Shown: positions 12,573-27,078 of the stretch, in pieces
Numbering within the stretch: the stretch's first letter is position 1
Layout: each line of letters starts with the position of its first letter
Origin: Paraphotobacterium marinum
GTDB lineage: Bacteria; Pseudomonadota; Gammaproteobacteria; Enterobacterales; Vibrionaceae
Direction of reading: 5' to 3'
Assembly: GCF_002216855.1 (NCBI RefSeq)
Contig: NZ_CP022355.1
Coordinates: 620,001 to 684,000 of the forward strand
DNA: 64,000 nucleotides
The notes under the pieces: generated by a model
Database searches by the model: none
What the model was told of the DNA's origin: nothing
The model's input: only the letters and a program-made list of their open reading frames with translations
Translations under genes and position numbers: made by a program

Positions 12573-12584
12573 TGTTCTTTAAAA
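12573..12584 (+). promoter_or_regulatory. rrn leader boxA antitermination element
   Basis: TGTTCTTTAAAA resembles the boxA consensus TGCTCTTTAACA bound by NusB-NusE. It lies in the leader between the promoter and 16S, where it would make transcription resistant to termination. Confidence 0.65.
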
Positions 12585-12595
12585 ATATAACTAGA

Positions 12596-12612
12596 TAATC
12601 TGTGTGGGCACT
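12596..12612 (+). other. 16S processing stem, left arm
   Basis: TAATCTGTGTGGGCACT at 12596-12612 pairs with AGTGTCCACACAGATTA at 14285-14301, 17 pairs with one G-U. The stem brackets the 16S gene and is the expected RNase III processing helix. Confidence 0.8.
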
Positions 12613-12721
12613 CGTGAATGATAGTCATTAAAAAAGAATTATCAATGAGCTGAGTGACCGGAATGAATAGAGATATTCATCACAGTCAATTTATTAATCA
12701 GAATTCATTGAGCCAAAACTT

Positions 12722-14263
<1,542 letters not shown>

Positions 14264-14284
14264 CCTTAAAGATTATATTGATGT

Positions 14285-14301
14285 AGTGTCCACACAGATT
14301 A
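14285..14301 (+). other. 16S processing stem, right arm
   Basis: AGTGTCCACACAGATTA pairs with the left arm at 12596-12612; located 22 bases after the 16S 3' end. Confidence 0.8.
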
Positions 14302-14325
14302 TTTAGTAATGAAGAACAAAGATAT

Positions 14326-14402
<77 letters not shown>

Positions 14403-14439
14403 ATATTTTATTGGTATCATATCTTAACCATGGTTTCAT

Positions 14440-14515
14440 GGGGCTATAGCTCAGCTGGGAGAGCGCCTGCCTTGCACGCAGGAGGTCAGCAGTTCGATCC
14501 TGCTTAGCTCCACCA
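14440..14515 (+). tRNA. alaT: tRNA-Ala (anticodon TGC)
   Basis: A 76-base cloverleaf with acceptor GGGGCTA / TAGCTCC, anticodon loop CTTGCAC, TTCGATC T loop and encoded CCA. It follows tRNA-Ile, as in typical gammaproteobacterial rRNA operons. Its CCA end is part of an 11-base inverted repeat that continues into the spacer (see the terminator-like entry). Confidence 0.97.
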
Positions 14516-14560
14516 ATTCCTAAGATGTTTGATTGAGACACTTTAGGAATTGGTTTTTTT
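14513..14560 (+). terminator. Terminator-like hairpin inside the rRNA spacer
   Basis: CCAATTCCTAA (14513-14523) and its exact complement TTAGGAATTGG (14543-14553) are followed directly by seven T. By shape it is an intrinsic terminator, although the 19-base loop is large. It lies between tRNA-Ala and 23S, so transcription must read through it, presumably helped by the leader boxA. It may instead be an RNA processing or tRNA-end protection element. Confidence 0.5.
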
Positions 14561-14569
14561 GAAAACCAT

Positions 14570-14581
14570 AGCTCTTTAACA
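14570..14581 (+). promoter_or_regulatory. Spacer boxA antitermination element
   Basis: AGCTCTTTAACA is an almost exact boxA, followed by the ATTTGGAAAGCTGA stretch found in many gammaproteobacterial spacers ahead of 23S. Confidence 0.75.
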
Positions 14582-14714
14582 ATTTGGAAAGCTGACTAGT
14601 AAAATAATTCTAACGAAAGTTAGAAGAGTTCTCAAAAAGCAAAACACATCAAGTGTCTTGTATTTTTAAGATCCGGCGAAACAAAGAACCTTGGTTGTTT
14701 AGACATACGTGAGA

Positions 14715-14730
14715 CCCTTTGGGGTTGTAT

Positions 14731-14738
<8 letters not shown>
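14715..14738 (+). other. 23S processing stem, left arm
   Basis: Bases 14715-14738 pair with 17613-17637 over 24 pairs with one bulged A and one G-U, including 14 uninterrupted pairs (14725-14738 with 17613-17626). This is the helix joining the 5' and 3' ends of 23S and its RNase III substrate. Confidence 0.8.
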
Positions 14739-17622
<2,884 letters not shown>

Positions 17623-17711
17623 ACAACACCCAAGGGGTTTTGCAGGATTTTAAAGATATAAAGATCTTGATGTGTATTGCAAAGTCAGCTTTTCGAATTG
17701 TAAACAAATTT

Positions 17712-17830
17712 TGCTTGGCGACCATAGCATTATGGCACCACCTGATCCCATGCCGAACTCAGAAGTGAAACGTAATTGCGCCAATGGTAGTGTGGGGATT
17801 CCCCATGTGAGAGTAGGTCATCGCCAAGCT
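17712..17830 (+). rRNA. rrf: 5S ribosomal RNA
   Basis: About 119 bases, beginning TGCTTGGCGACCATAGC and ending TCGCCAAGCT, so the ends pair in helix I (GCTTGGCGA / TCGCCAAGC). It contains the conserved CCCATGCCGAACTCAGAAGT. Confidence 0.97.
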
Positions 17831-17841
17831 TCCCTTTTTAC

Positions 17842-17918
17842 GGAGCGGTAGTTCAGTTGGTTAGAATACCGGCCTGTCACGCCGGGGGTCGCGGGTTCGA
17901 GTCCCGTCCGCTCCGCCA
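17842..17918 (+). tRNA. aspT: tRNA-Asp (anticodon GTC)
   Basis: A 77-base cloverleaf with acceptor GGAGCGG / CCGCTCC, anticodon loop CTGTCAC, TTCGAGT and encoded CCA. A distal tRNA-Asp after 5S is common in enterobacterial and vibrio rRNA operons. Confidence 0.97.
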
Positions 17919-17925
17919 TTACTTT

Positions 17926-18002
17926 AGGGGATTAGTTCAGTCCGGTAGAACGTCGGTCTCCAAAACCGAATGTCGGCGGTTCGAATCCGTCATCCCCTGC
18001 CA
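17926..18002 (+). tRNA. trpT: tRNA-Trp (anticodon CCA)
   Basis: A 77-base cloverleaf with acceptor AGGGGAT / ATCCCCT, anticodon loop CTCCAAA, TTCGAAT and encoded CCA, 7 bases after tRNA-Asp. The T stem holds one G-U pair. Its CA end again starts a short hairpin with the trailer: CAATA (18001-18005), TTG, TATTG (18009-18013). No canonical terminator is visible after it. Confidence 0.96.
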
Positions 18003-18045
18003 ATATTGTATTGCTTTATAGATAAGATAGGGGTAATATATTTCA

Positions 18046-18102
18046 TATGGTGATGGAGTTCCACCAATTTAACCGCTCAAATAGAGATAATGACTCCTGC
18101 TA
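18046..18102 (+). ncRNA. Fluoride riboswitch (crcB motif)
   Basis: The sequence GGTGATGGAGTTCCACC, then AACCGCTC, then TGATAATG-like spacing ending ATGACTCCTGCT matches the conserved core of the crcB RNA: GGxGATGGxGTTCxCC, AACCGC and TGATGACTCCTxC. It lies about 100 bases upstream of the fluoride channel gene, as in other bacteria. Binding of fluoride would be expected to raise expression of that gene. Confidence 0.92.
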
Positions 18103-18198
18103 GAAAGTTTAATATGTAAAATTAGCTTTATAGTTAGGAAATTACTCAGTCTAAATTAATATTTTCTGATTATAAAAATAAACAGAGGAAATATCTAA

Positions 18199-18585
18199 AT
18201 GAATCAAATTATAACTTTATTGTATGTTGCTATGGGCGGAGCTGTTGGCTGTTGTTCAAGATACTTGATATCAGAGCTAATGGCATTTTTATTTGGTAAA
18301 AATTTTCCTTATGGGACTTTAACCGTTAATGTTGTAGGCGGATTATTGATGGGGATCTTAGGGGCTTTATTTCAGAGAGAGTTTTTTGATAACATAGATC
18401 CTTACAGACAAATTATCGGATTGGGTTTTTTAGGAGGCTTAACAACTTTCTCTACGTTTTCAATGGACAGTATTTTATTACTTCAATCAGGAATGTTCTT
18501 TAAGTTCTGTTTGAATATTATATTGAATGTGGTTTTAAGTTTATCTGCTTGTTGGGTAGGATTTCATTTACTTTTCAAAAACTAA
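18199..18585 (+). CDS. crcB: Fluoride ion channel FluC (CrcB)
   Basis: Small inner-membrane channel of 128 residues that exports fluoride; it works as a dual-topology dimer. Four hydrophobic helices are visible. Family motifs are GGAVGCCSRYLIS near residues 13-25, FPYGTLTVNVVGG near 37-49 (with the pore Asn), and GFLGGLTTFSTFSMD near 73-88, which holds the phenylalanine/threonine/serine residues lining the pore and the sodium site. AGAGGAAA precedes the ATG. The fluoride riboswitch upstream confirms the role. Confidence 0.95.
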   Translation: MNQIITLLYVAMGGAVGCCSRYLISELMAFLFGKNFPYGTLTVNVVGGLLMGILGALFQREFFDNIDPYRQIIGLGFLGGLTTFSTFSMDSILLLQSGMFFKFCLNIILNVVLSLSACWVGFHLLFKN

Positions 18586-18633
18586 AAAAAAATTATTGTT
18601 ATTTTAAATTGAGTCAATTAATATAAATATATC

Positions 18634-18716
18634 TTGTCGGAGTGCCTTAAGGCTGAGACTACTAATGTAGGATCCGTTGAACCTGAATAAATTAATATTT
18701 ACGTAGGGAACAGGAG
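18634..18716 (+). ncRNA. TPP riboswitch (THI box)
   Basis: TGTCGGAGTGCC, GGCTGAGA, GATCCGTTGAACCTGA and the distal TACGTAGGGAACAGGA occur in order with the spacing of a thiamine pyrophosphate riboswitch. It sits about 70 bases upstream of thiC and should shut off thiC when thiamine pyrophosphate is plentiful. Confidence 0.96.
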
Positions 18717-18776
18717 ATTAAATATAACTCTCTAGTTAAGTCATTCAAATAAGATATTTTATGCATTTAATTCTAA

Positions 18777-20687
<1,911 letters not shown>

Positions 20688-20720
20688 TTTGAGATAAATA
20701 AATTTAATTAACGTCATGTT

Positions 20721-20769
20721 TTACTCGTAAACTTTGACCATGTGACTTTAGTAAAAGACTTACGAGTAA
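20721..20769. repeat. Inverted repeat between convergent thiC and aminopeptidase P genes
   Basis: TTACTCGTAA (20721-20730) and its complement TTACGAGTAA (20760-20769) are 29 bases apart. Each copy is followed by a near-identical string, AACTTTGACC and ACTTTGACC, so the element is both inverted and partly direct. There is no T run, so it is not a classical terminator. Its role is unknown. Confidence 0.4.
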
Positions 20770-20784
20770 CTTTGACCTCAAATT

Positions 20785-22527
20785 TTACATAGGTTTAGTT
20801 TTAATTCTCAGCCAACTTTTTAATTCTTCAGAAAGTTGGGCTTCCAAAGAATTATATACATCAGCATGATAATCATTTATCCAATTGATTTCCTCGTCAT
20901 TTAAGAGATCTTTATTGATTAGGCTTATATCTAAAGGAACCTTAGTTAAGGAGGAAAAGCCAAGTGAAATTGAATTACCTTTATTTTCTTTTTCAACCAC
21001 AACTTCTAAATTTTCTATTCTTATCCCAAATTCATTTTCAAGATAGTAACCTGGTTCATTAGAAACAACCATTCCAGTCTCAAGAGGAACATTACTTAAT
21101 TTACTTATTCTTTGAGGACCTTCATGAACATTCAGAAAATGTCCAACACCATGACCAGTACCATGAGCAAAATCAAGCCCATATTCCCAAAGGTATTGTC
21201 TAGCGAATGTATCTATTTGACTTCCACTTGTGCCTTTTGGAAATAAAGATTTAGATACTGAAATATGACCTTTTAAAACTAGCGTGTAAGCATCTATCAT
21301 CTTTTGGGTGGGCTTACCAATCGCGATGGTTCGAGTTACATCCGTTGTCCCATACAAATACTGTGCACCGGAATCCAAAAGATATAATCCATTTTCAGGG
21401 AGTTTGGAGGGATTATCAGAGTTTAAGTGATTATAATGGCACATAGCAGCGTTCGGACCTGCTGCAGAGATAGTATCAAAGCTTGGCTCAATACAATCCT
21501 TATTTTCTTTGCGGAACGACCACAGTTTTTTAGACAACGTATCTTCGTTTAATATTTTTTTATTACTAATCGATTGTTCTAGCCATGAAAAAAACTTGAC
21601 TAATGCAATACCATCATTTAAATGACTTTTTTTAAATCCTTCTATTTCAGTTTTATTTTTGATAGCTTTACGATGGATAGTAGGATCTTCTACATGATTA
21701 ATATTATTATTGGTTAGTTGATTTTGTGTCCATTGGTTACAAGTCAATGGGTCGACCCCAATATTTAAATCTTTTAATGAAGAGAGGAAACGAGCATAAT
21801 CATTTACATCATGAATTGTTATTTTAGTTTTGAAATCATAATTTTTTATTTGATTAATAAGATCTGCTTTAACAAAAAAATGGGCCATTCCACTTTTATC
21901 AATAATTAGATGAGAAAATATTACTGGTAAACAAGGTATGTCATTACCTCTTAAGTTTAAAATCCACGCGATACTCTCTAGTTGCGAAATAATGAAAAGG
22001 TCTAATTTTTTATCTTTTATAAAAGTTGAAATGTATTGAATTTTTTCGTTTGAGGATTGCCCTGTTATTGACTCAGGGAGATGTCTAGTTACTGTATTAG
22101 CTTGGCTAGGTTTATCTTCCCAGAAGTAATCTATTGGATTTTCTGATATATTTATAAAAGATAAATTATCCGAGATAAGACTTTCTGTACTTTTCACCCA
22201 AGAAATACTATGAACTTTTGGATCAATGGCTATTTTTGAGTTTTTGGCTAAATTATTTAAAAGCCATTCTGTTATAGTATCTGTTGGTATGCTACAGTAA
22301 TCGAAGACAGAGTTAGGAACCTGTTGCTTGACTTGAACAGTGTATCTTCCATCTACAAATATTGCTGCCTGATTTTCAGATATGACGGCAAATCCACTGG
22401 AACCAGTAAAACCAGTAGCCCATAATAGTCTTTCATGGTTTGCAGGCACATATTCACATAAGAATTCATTTTCATGAGGGATGATGATAGCATCCAAATT
22501 ATTTTTTTTAAGCCAATCTCTAATCAA
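20785..22527 (-). CDS. Aminopeptidase P family protein (Xaa-Pro aminopeptidase), N terminus frameshifted
   Basis: Cytoplasmic metallopeptidase of the long, three-domain type (two creatinase-like domains plus M24 catalytic domain), which removes an N-terminal residue before proline. Metal ligands are visible: LLDSGAQY and TTDVTRTIA aspartates, GTGHGVGHFLNVHEGP histidine, VVSNEPGYY glutamate and GIRIENLEVV glutamate. As read, the protein starts at a TTG (MIRDWLKKNNLDAIIIPHE). An ATG at 22554-22556 opens MQFTIEKK in another frame; one extra A in the seven-A run (22534-22540 on the plus strand) would join them into a 590-residue protein with the usual N terminus. Thus the natural gene probably spans 20785-22556 and carries a one-base loss. 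Most of the enzyme is unaffected. Confidence 0.88.
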   Translation of the reverse strand: MIRDWLKKNNLDAIIIPHENEFLCEYVPANHERLLWATGFTGSSGFAVISENQAAIFVDGRYTVQVKQQVPNSVFDYCSIPTDTITEWLLNNLAKNSKIAIDPKVHSISWVKSTESLISDNLSFINISENPIDYFWEDKPSQANTVTRHLPESITGQSSNEKIQYISTFIKDKKLDLFIISQLESIAWILNLRGNDIPCLPVIFSHLIIDKSGMAHFFVKADLINQIKNYDFKTKITIHDVNDYARFLSSLKDLNIGVDPLTCNQWTQNQLTNNNINHVEDPTIHRKAIKNKTEIEGFKKSHLNDGIALVKFFSWLEQSISNKKILNEDTLSKKLWSFRKENKDCIEPSFDTISAAGPNAAMCHYNHLNSDNPSKLPENGLYLLDSGAQYLYGTTDVTRTIAIGKPTQKMIDAYTLVLKGHISVSKSLFPKGTSGSQIDTFARQYLWEYGLDFAHGTGHGVGHFLNVHEGPQRISKLSNVPLETGMVVSNEPGYYLENEFGIRIENLEVVVEKENKGNSISLGFSSLTKVPLDISLINKDLLNDEEINWINDYHADVYNSLEAQLSEELKSWLRIKTKPM

Positions 22528-22620
22528 TTTGACTTTTTTTCAATAGTAAATTGCATTTCTTATTATTCCTATATTATTTTGTATAATATATCAAACTTTA
22601 TTCAAGTTTTAAAATTCTAA

Positions 22621-23502
22621 TTAATTAGCTTTTTTGTTTTTGAAATATAGTGAGGCTATGATGGTGAAAAGTCCTAAAATAAGCCACGGTGTTATGGGCT
22701 CACCTAAAAAAAAGTATATCCAAATTATAGATAAAGGTGGTGACAAAAAAATAAGCATCCCTAAACTAGATGGTTTTGAGCTTGTGTCTATTGCTTTTTG
22801 CCAAAGGATGTATGAAAAGCCCATTTCAAAACAAGCAAACAAAATAATATAAACCCAATTACTATTAGAGATATTAACATTAAGATGTCCATTTAGATAT
22901 GTATATATAATTAAAAAAGGAATAGATATTGTGAAGCCAATAGTCAGACTAATTAATGAGTCATGTTTGTTTTTTTTACTTAATATCCAATATAAGCTCC
23001 AACAAATTGTGAATAAAAACATTATTAATATACCGAATAAAGACATTGCTTTATGCGATGTGAGAGAGTTACCTAAAATTATAATTAATACACCAATATA
23101 TCCTAAAATACAGTAAAAAAAGTCTTTTTTTGTGAGTTTTTCTTTTAATATTAACCAAGAAATTAACATAAATGTTATTGGCCAAGTAAAATTAATACTC
23201 ATACCAACAGTTGCGGGTAAATGCTGATAACCTGTTAATAGAAGACCTAAGGTTAAGAAAGGGTTCATTAATCCATAAATTATAAAAAACAAAGGAGCAG
23301 ATTTAAATGTATCTATTAAAAAGAAAATTTTTTTTATTTTGATTAAATATACATAAAATATTATTGTAGAAATAATGGTTGAATATAAAAGAAATTGATC
23401 AACATTTAGTTTACTTGTTCCTTGTTTTGATACCACAGCGATAGTTGACCAAAAAAAAACAGTAATTAATGCTAAGTAGGTTGCTTTTTCAATTCTAATC
23501 AT
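22621..23502 (-). CDS. EamA/DMT-family transporter
   Basis: Inner-membrane protein of 293 residues with about ten hydrophobic segments in two similar halves, as in the drug/metabolite transporter superfamily. The first EamA repeat starts [21 protein letters not shown] and the second around [18 protein letters not shown]. The end of each half has the proline/glycine pattern [20 protein letters not shown] and [20 protein letters not shown]. Such proteins usually export or import small metabolites, often amino acids. The substrate cannot be read from the sequence. It lies upstream of the aminopeptidase P gene on the same strand, with 93 bases between. Confidence 0.85.
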   Translation of the reverse strand: MIRIEKATYLALITVFFWSTIAVVSKQGTSKLNVDQFLLYSTIISTIIFYVYLIKIKKIFFLIDTFKSAPLFFIIYGLMNPFLTLGLLLTGYQHLPATVGMSINFTWPITFMLISWLILKEKLTKKDFFYCILGYIGVLIIILGNSLTSHKAMSLFGILIMFLFTICWSLYWILSKKNKHDSLISLTIGFTISIPFLIIYTYLNGHLNVNISNSNWVYIILFACFEMGFSYILWQKAIDTSSKPSSLGMLIFLSPPLSIIWIYFFLGEPITPWLILGLFTIIASLYFKNKKAN

Positions 23503-23600
23503 ATGACCCCTATTACGATAATGATATACTTAAAAAAATATTATATGGACAATCGGTTTATAATACTAATAATTTAAATGAATTACGGAGAAAATATTCA

Positions 23601-24356
23601 ATGCAACATAAAAACGACGAACAAACTCACTTTGGTTATAAAACAGTAAATAAAAGCCATAAAAGAGAGTTGGTCGCAGATGTCTTTGACTCTGTAGCTA
23701 CAAAATATGACCTTATGAATGATTTAATGTCTCTCGGTATACATAGAGTATGGAAGGCGAATACTATTGCAAATAGTGGTGTAAGAAAAGGTCAAAAAGT
23801 TCTTGATGTTGGAGGAGGTACTGGAGATTTATCTCAAAAATTTTCTAAAATTGTAGGCGTTGAAGGTAAAGTTATTTTGTCAGATATTAACCAATCTATG
23901 CTTAAAGAAGGTAGAAAAAAACTGAGAAACTTGGGGTTTATAAATAATATAAGTTATGTTCAGGCTGATGCAGAGCATTTACCTTTTCCTGATAATTACT
24001 TTGATTGTGTTTCAATTAGCTTCTGTTTGAGGAATGTAACGAATAAAGAAGCTGCATTGCGCTCAATATATAGAGTTTTAAAACCTGGAGGGAGAATCTT
24101 AATTTTAGAATTCTCTAAACCTAATAGCCAATTAATTTCTAAATTATATGATACTTATTCTTTTAATGTTTTACCTATATTGGGTAAAATTATTGCTGGA
24201 GATTCAGAAAGCTATAAGTACCTAGCTGAATCTATTCGGATGCACCCTAGTCAAGATGAACTGAAGCAAATGATGCTTCAAGCAGGTTTTGATGAAGTAA
24301 AATACTATAATTATACTGACGGTATTGTTGCTTTGCATAAAGGTTTTAAGTTTTAA
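23601..24356 (+). CDS. ubiE: Ubiquinone/menaquinone biosynthesis C-methyltransferase UbiE
   Basis: SAM-dependent methyltransferase of 251 residues acting in both ubiquinone and menaquinone synthesis. N-terminal [13 protein letters not shown] and [20 protein letters not shown] are hallmarks. The SAM-binding motif I is [15 protein letters not shown] near 68-82; later motifs are [20 protein letters not shown] and [17 protein letters not shown]. It opens the ubiE-ubiJ-ubiB-tatABC run, the conserved gammaproteobacterial order. A perfect TATAAT lies at 23559-23564, close to its start. Confidence 0.96.
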   Translation: MQHKNDEQTHFGYKTVNKSHKRELVADVFDSVATKYDLMNDLMSLGIHRVWKANTIANSGVRKGQKVLDVGGGTGDLSQKFSKIVGVEGKVILSDINQSMLKEGRKKLRNLGFINNISYVQADAEHLPFPDNYFDCVSISFCLRNVTNKEAALRSIYRVLKPGGRILILEFSKPNSQLISKLYDTYSFNVLPILGKIIAGDSESYKYLAESIRMHPSQDELKQMMLQAGFDEVKYYNYTDGIVALHKGFKF

Positions 24357-24360
24357 AGGA

Positions 24361-24978
24361 ATGAAACAATTGAACACTACTATTTTAGATAAAATTTCGA
24401 ACATTATTAAGTTCATATTAAAATTTGATTCAAAATCTCAAGAAAGATTCGAACGCCTTAAAGGCAAAAGGATAATGATTGAATTGAAGGATATCGAAAA
24501 AACTTTTTTTATCCAAATCGGAGATAATTTGGAAAATATTATTAATACCGAATATACCCCCGACTTGAAGATGAAATTTAATTTAAAAGATATTTTAATT
24601 ATCAAAAATTCTGACAATATAACGCAATTGATAAAATCTGGTAAATTAGATATTGAAGGGGATATGAATGTAGCCCAAAATTTTTCTAATTTATTACAAA
24701 AATTATCACCAGATTTAGAAGAAATTTTATCCACATATTTAGGGGACATTTTAGGGTTCAATGTGCACCATGCTTTAGTTTTATTGAAGAATAAAGTGAA
24801 TGAAGTTCATTCTGATAATAAATTAGTAATGTCAGATTTAATGTTGAATGAAATTAAAATCACACCACACCCTAATGAAGTAGCATATTTTTGTTCAGAA
24901 GTGGATGTTTTAAAAATGGACCTTGCAAATTTAGAATTTAAGTTCAATCAAATCAAATCAAAATTAAATAAGAGATAA
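24361..24978 (+). CDS. ubiJ: Ubiquinone biosynthesis accessory factor UbiJ
   Basis: Lipid-binding (SCP2-domain) accessory protein of 205 residues that organises the aerobic ubiquinone synthesis complex. I start at ATG 24361 ([14 protein letters not shown]), just after the ubiE stop, although longer in-frame starts overlapping ubiE exist. Segments matching the family are [17 protein letters not shown] near 25-40, [20 protein letters not shown] near 86-105, and a C-terminal coiled-coil region. Sequence is weakly conserved, so the call rests strongly on its place between ubiE and ubiB. Confidence 0.9.
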   Translation: MKQLNTTILDKISNIIKFILKFDSKSQERFERLKGKRIMIELKDIEKTFFIQIGDNLENIINTEYTPDLKMKFNLKDILIIKNSDNITQLIKSGKLDIEGDMNVAQNFSNLLQKLSPDLEEILSTYLGDILGFNVHHALVLLKNKVNEVHSDNKLVMSDLMLNEIKITPHPNEVAYFCSEVDVLKMDLANLEFKFNQIKSKLNKR

Positions 24979-24980
24979 TA

Positions 24981-26609
24981 ATGATTTTCAGTGATTTCAG
25001 CAGACTTTATAAAATTATAAAAATAATTTTATCCAATGGATTAGATGAGTTTATACCAAATAATAAGAGTACAAAAAAGATTAAAAAATTTAGAAGAGTA
25101 CTTTTTTGGATTCGAAATACGAAAAAGGATTTACCAAAGGAAGTTCGGCTAAGGGAAGCCCTTGAAACATTGGGGCCGGTATGGATAAAGCTAGGTCAAA
25201 TGTTATCTACGCGAAGAGATCTTTTACCTTTAAAAATAATTGAGCAACTTTCACTTCTTCAAGATAATGTAAGCCCCTTTGACGGAAATACTGCCATTAA
25301 AATTATAGAAGAATCTTTAGGGGGTAAAATTTGTGAATTCTTTTTTGAGTTTCATAAAAAGCCGCTTGCATCTGCTTCTATTGCACAAGTCCATACAGCA
25401 ACTCTTATTGAAAATAATAAAGATATTGTCATTAAGGTAATAAGACCGGATATTGAGGATATTATAAAATCAGACCTTAAACTTATGCATCGAATAGCTA
25501 AATTTATTGATAGATATTATTATGACAGTAAAAGATTAAAGCCCAAAGACTTAGTCATCGAATATGAAAAACAGCTTTTAAGTGAGCTTGATTTACAACA
25601 AGAAGCCGCAAATGGTCTACAACTTCGAAGAAACTTTGAAGACAATAATATGTTATATATTCCAAAAATATACCCAGAATTAAGTACAAAAAATATTTTG
25701 GTTATGGAAAGAATTTATGGTATTCAAGTATCCGATCGTGAAACATTAATAAAAAACAAAATTGATTTAAAAGTTCTTGCAGAAAATGCTGTGACAGTTT
25801 TTTTTACTCAAGTTTTCAGAGATAGTTTTTTTCATGCTGACATGCATCCCGGAAATATATTTGTTTCACGTGAAACACCCCAAAAGCCAGTTTGGATTGC
25901 ACTCGACTTTGGTATTGTAGGTACATTAAATAAAGAAGATAAAAGATACCTTGCAGAAAATTTATTAGCCTTTTTTAATCGTGATTACAGAAAAGTTGCT
26001 GAACTACATGTTGACTCTGGTTGGGTGCCATATGATACCGACATTGTACAATTTGAATCCTCTATTAGAACGGTATGCGAACCTATATTTCAAAAGAAAT
26101 TATCAGATATTTCTTTTGGTTATGTTTTCTTAAATCTGTTAAACACAGCCAGAAAATATCAGATGGAAGTTCAGCCTCAATTAGTTTTGTTGCAGAAAAC
26201 TTTATTATATATTGAAGGTTTAGGGCGGCAATTATATCCAGATTTGGATTTATGGGCGACGGCCAAACCCTTTTTAGAAAAATGGATATCAGAGCAACTT
26301 GGTCCTAAGGCATTATTTAATACTATAAAAGAACAGTTACCTTATTGGAGTGAAAAATTCCCAGATCTTCCCGATTTAATTTACCAAAACTTAAATATCA
26401 AAAATGATTTAAAAGAACAACTTCAATATAATCAAAAAATTCAGCTAGAGAGTGCAAAAAGGAGAACCTTCACGCAAACTTTATTAGGTATAGGTGCTAC
26501 ATTTACTTTAGGTTCTTTTATTTTGGTGTCAACTTCAGAAGAATTGTCAATCTCATCTTTAATAGTAGGAGTGATTTTTTTTGCACTAAGTTTTTTAAAT
26601 TCTAAATAA
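24981..26609 (+). CDS. ubiB: Ubiquinone biosynthesis regulatory kinase-like protein UbiB
   Basis: Atypical (ABC1/ADCK/UbiB) kinase-like ATPase of 542 residues needed for ubiquinone synthesis. The signature KxGQ motif is present as [20 protein letters not shown] near residues 70-89; [10 protein letters not shown] gives the alanine-rich nucleotide loop; [11 protein letters not shown] and [14 protein letters not shown] (catalytic loop) and LDFGIVG (metal-binding Asp) follow. Two hydrophobic C-terminal helices anchor it to the membrane. It starts 2 bases after ubiJ. A perfect parS site is embedded in its coding sequence at 25862-25877. Confidence 0.96.
   Translation: MIFSDFSRLYKIIKIILSNGLDEFIPNNKSTKKIKKFRRVLFWIRNTKKDLPKEVRLREALETLGPVWIKLGQMLSTRRDLLPLKIIEQLSLLQDNVSPFDGNTAIKIIEESLGGKICEFFFEFHKKPLASASIAQVHTATLIENNKDIVIKVIRPDIEDIIKSDLKLMHRIAKFIDRYYYDSKRLKPKDLVIEYEKQLLSELDLQQEAANGLQLRRNFEDNNMLYIPKIYPELSTKNILVMERIYGIQVSDRETLIKNKIDLKVLAENAVTVFFTQVFRDSFFHADMHPGNIFVSRETPQKPVWIALDFGIVGTLNKEDKRYLAENLLAFFNRDYRKVAELHVDSGWVPYDTDIVQFESSIRTVCEPIFQKKLSDISFGYVFLNLLNTARKYQMEVQPQLVLLQKTLLYIEGLGRQLYPDLDLWATAKPFLEKWISEQLGPKALFNTIKEQLPYWSEKFPDLPDLIYQNLNIKNDLKEQLQYNQKIQLESAKRRTFTQTLLGIGATFTLGSFILVSTSEELSISSLIVGVIFFALSFLNSK
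25862..25877. promoter_or_regulatory. Perfect parS site (ParB binding) inside ubiB
   Basis: TGTTTCACGTGAAACA is identical to the bacterial chromosomal parS consensus, a 16-base palindrome. It encodes VSRET-type residues within ubiB, just after the catalytic HPGN motif, where family conservation is modest. With the copy at 10643 it suggests a ParABS system acting on the origin-proximal region; parA and parB themselves are not in this window. Confidence 0.88.
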
Positions 26610-26617
26610 GGATATTT

Positions 26618-26782
26618 ATGGGAAATATAGGAATCTGGCAACTAATATTAGTTATTCTTTTAGTTGTTTTAATCTTTGGTTCAAAAAAATTAAGGTGTTT
26701 GGGTTCTGATTTGGGTGCAGCTTTAAAAAACTACAAAAAAGAGACAAAAGATGAAAAGGAAAACAATAAAATAGATGAGTAA
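26618..26782 (+). CDS. tatA: Twin-arginine translocase subunit TatA (short)
   Basis: Pore-forming Tat component of 54 residues. It starts [19 protein letters not shown], one transmembrane helix, followed by the hinge [21 protein letters not shown], which fits the TatA pattern FGxKKLxxLGxDLGxAxKxFK, with cysteine at an otherwise variable place. AAGGAT precedes the ATG. The charged tail is only about 15 residues, shorter than the family norm. It lies between ubiB and tatB, 6 bases upstream of the latter. Confidence 0.92.
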   Translation: MGNIGIWQLILVILLVVLIFGSKKLRCLGSDLGAALKNYKKETKDEKENNKIDE

Positions 26783-26787
26783 TTTTT

Positions 26788-27069
26788 ATGTTTGAAATTG
26801 GTTTCAATGAGCTTCTATTGTGTGTTGTGTTATTCATATTCTTAGGCTTTGAGAAAACGTTTTTTATATTTGTATTAGTTAAAAGACAATTGAATAAAGC
26901 AATTAAATATTTCAGAGTAGCAACAAACGAAAGCTTATTAAACGAAATTCAGGAAAAAGTTATGAAGCTCGACTCTCTTGATGAAAACACTGAGGTAGGC
27001 AAAGAGTTAAAAGAAATTAAAAAAATTTTTGAAGAACGAACTAAAAGTGTACAGAGACCATATAAATAA
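26788..27069 (+). CDS. tatB: Twin-arginine translocase subunit TatB (divergent)
   Basis: Receptor-complex component of the Tat export system, 93 residues. The N terminus MFEIGFNELLLCVVLFIFLG is clearly TatB. The next residues, normally GPERLP, are here GFEKTF, so the hinge proline pair that follows the membrane helix is lost. The amphipathic helix is recognisable and the end, SVQRPYK, resembles vibrio TatB. Family length is usually 130-170, so the acidic tail is reduced. Position between tatA and tatC makes the identity secure despite divergence. Confidence 0.9.
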   Translation: MFEIGFNELLLCVVLFIFLGFEKTFFIFVLVKRQLNKAIKYFRVATNESLLNEIQEKVMKLDSLDENTEVGKELKEIKKIFEERTKSVQRPYK

Positions 27070-27078
27070 GGATTTTTT

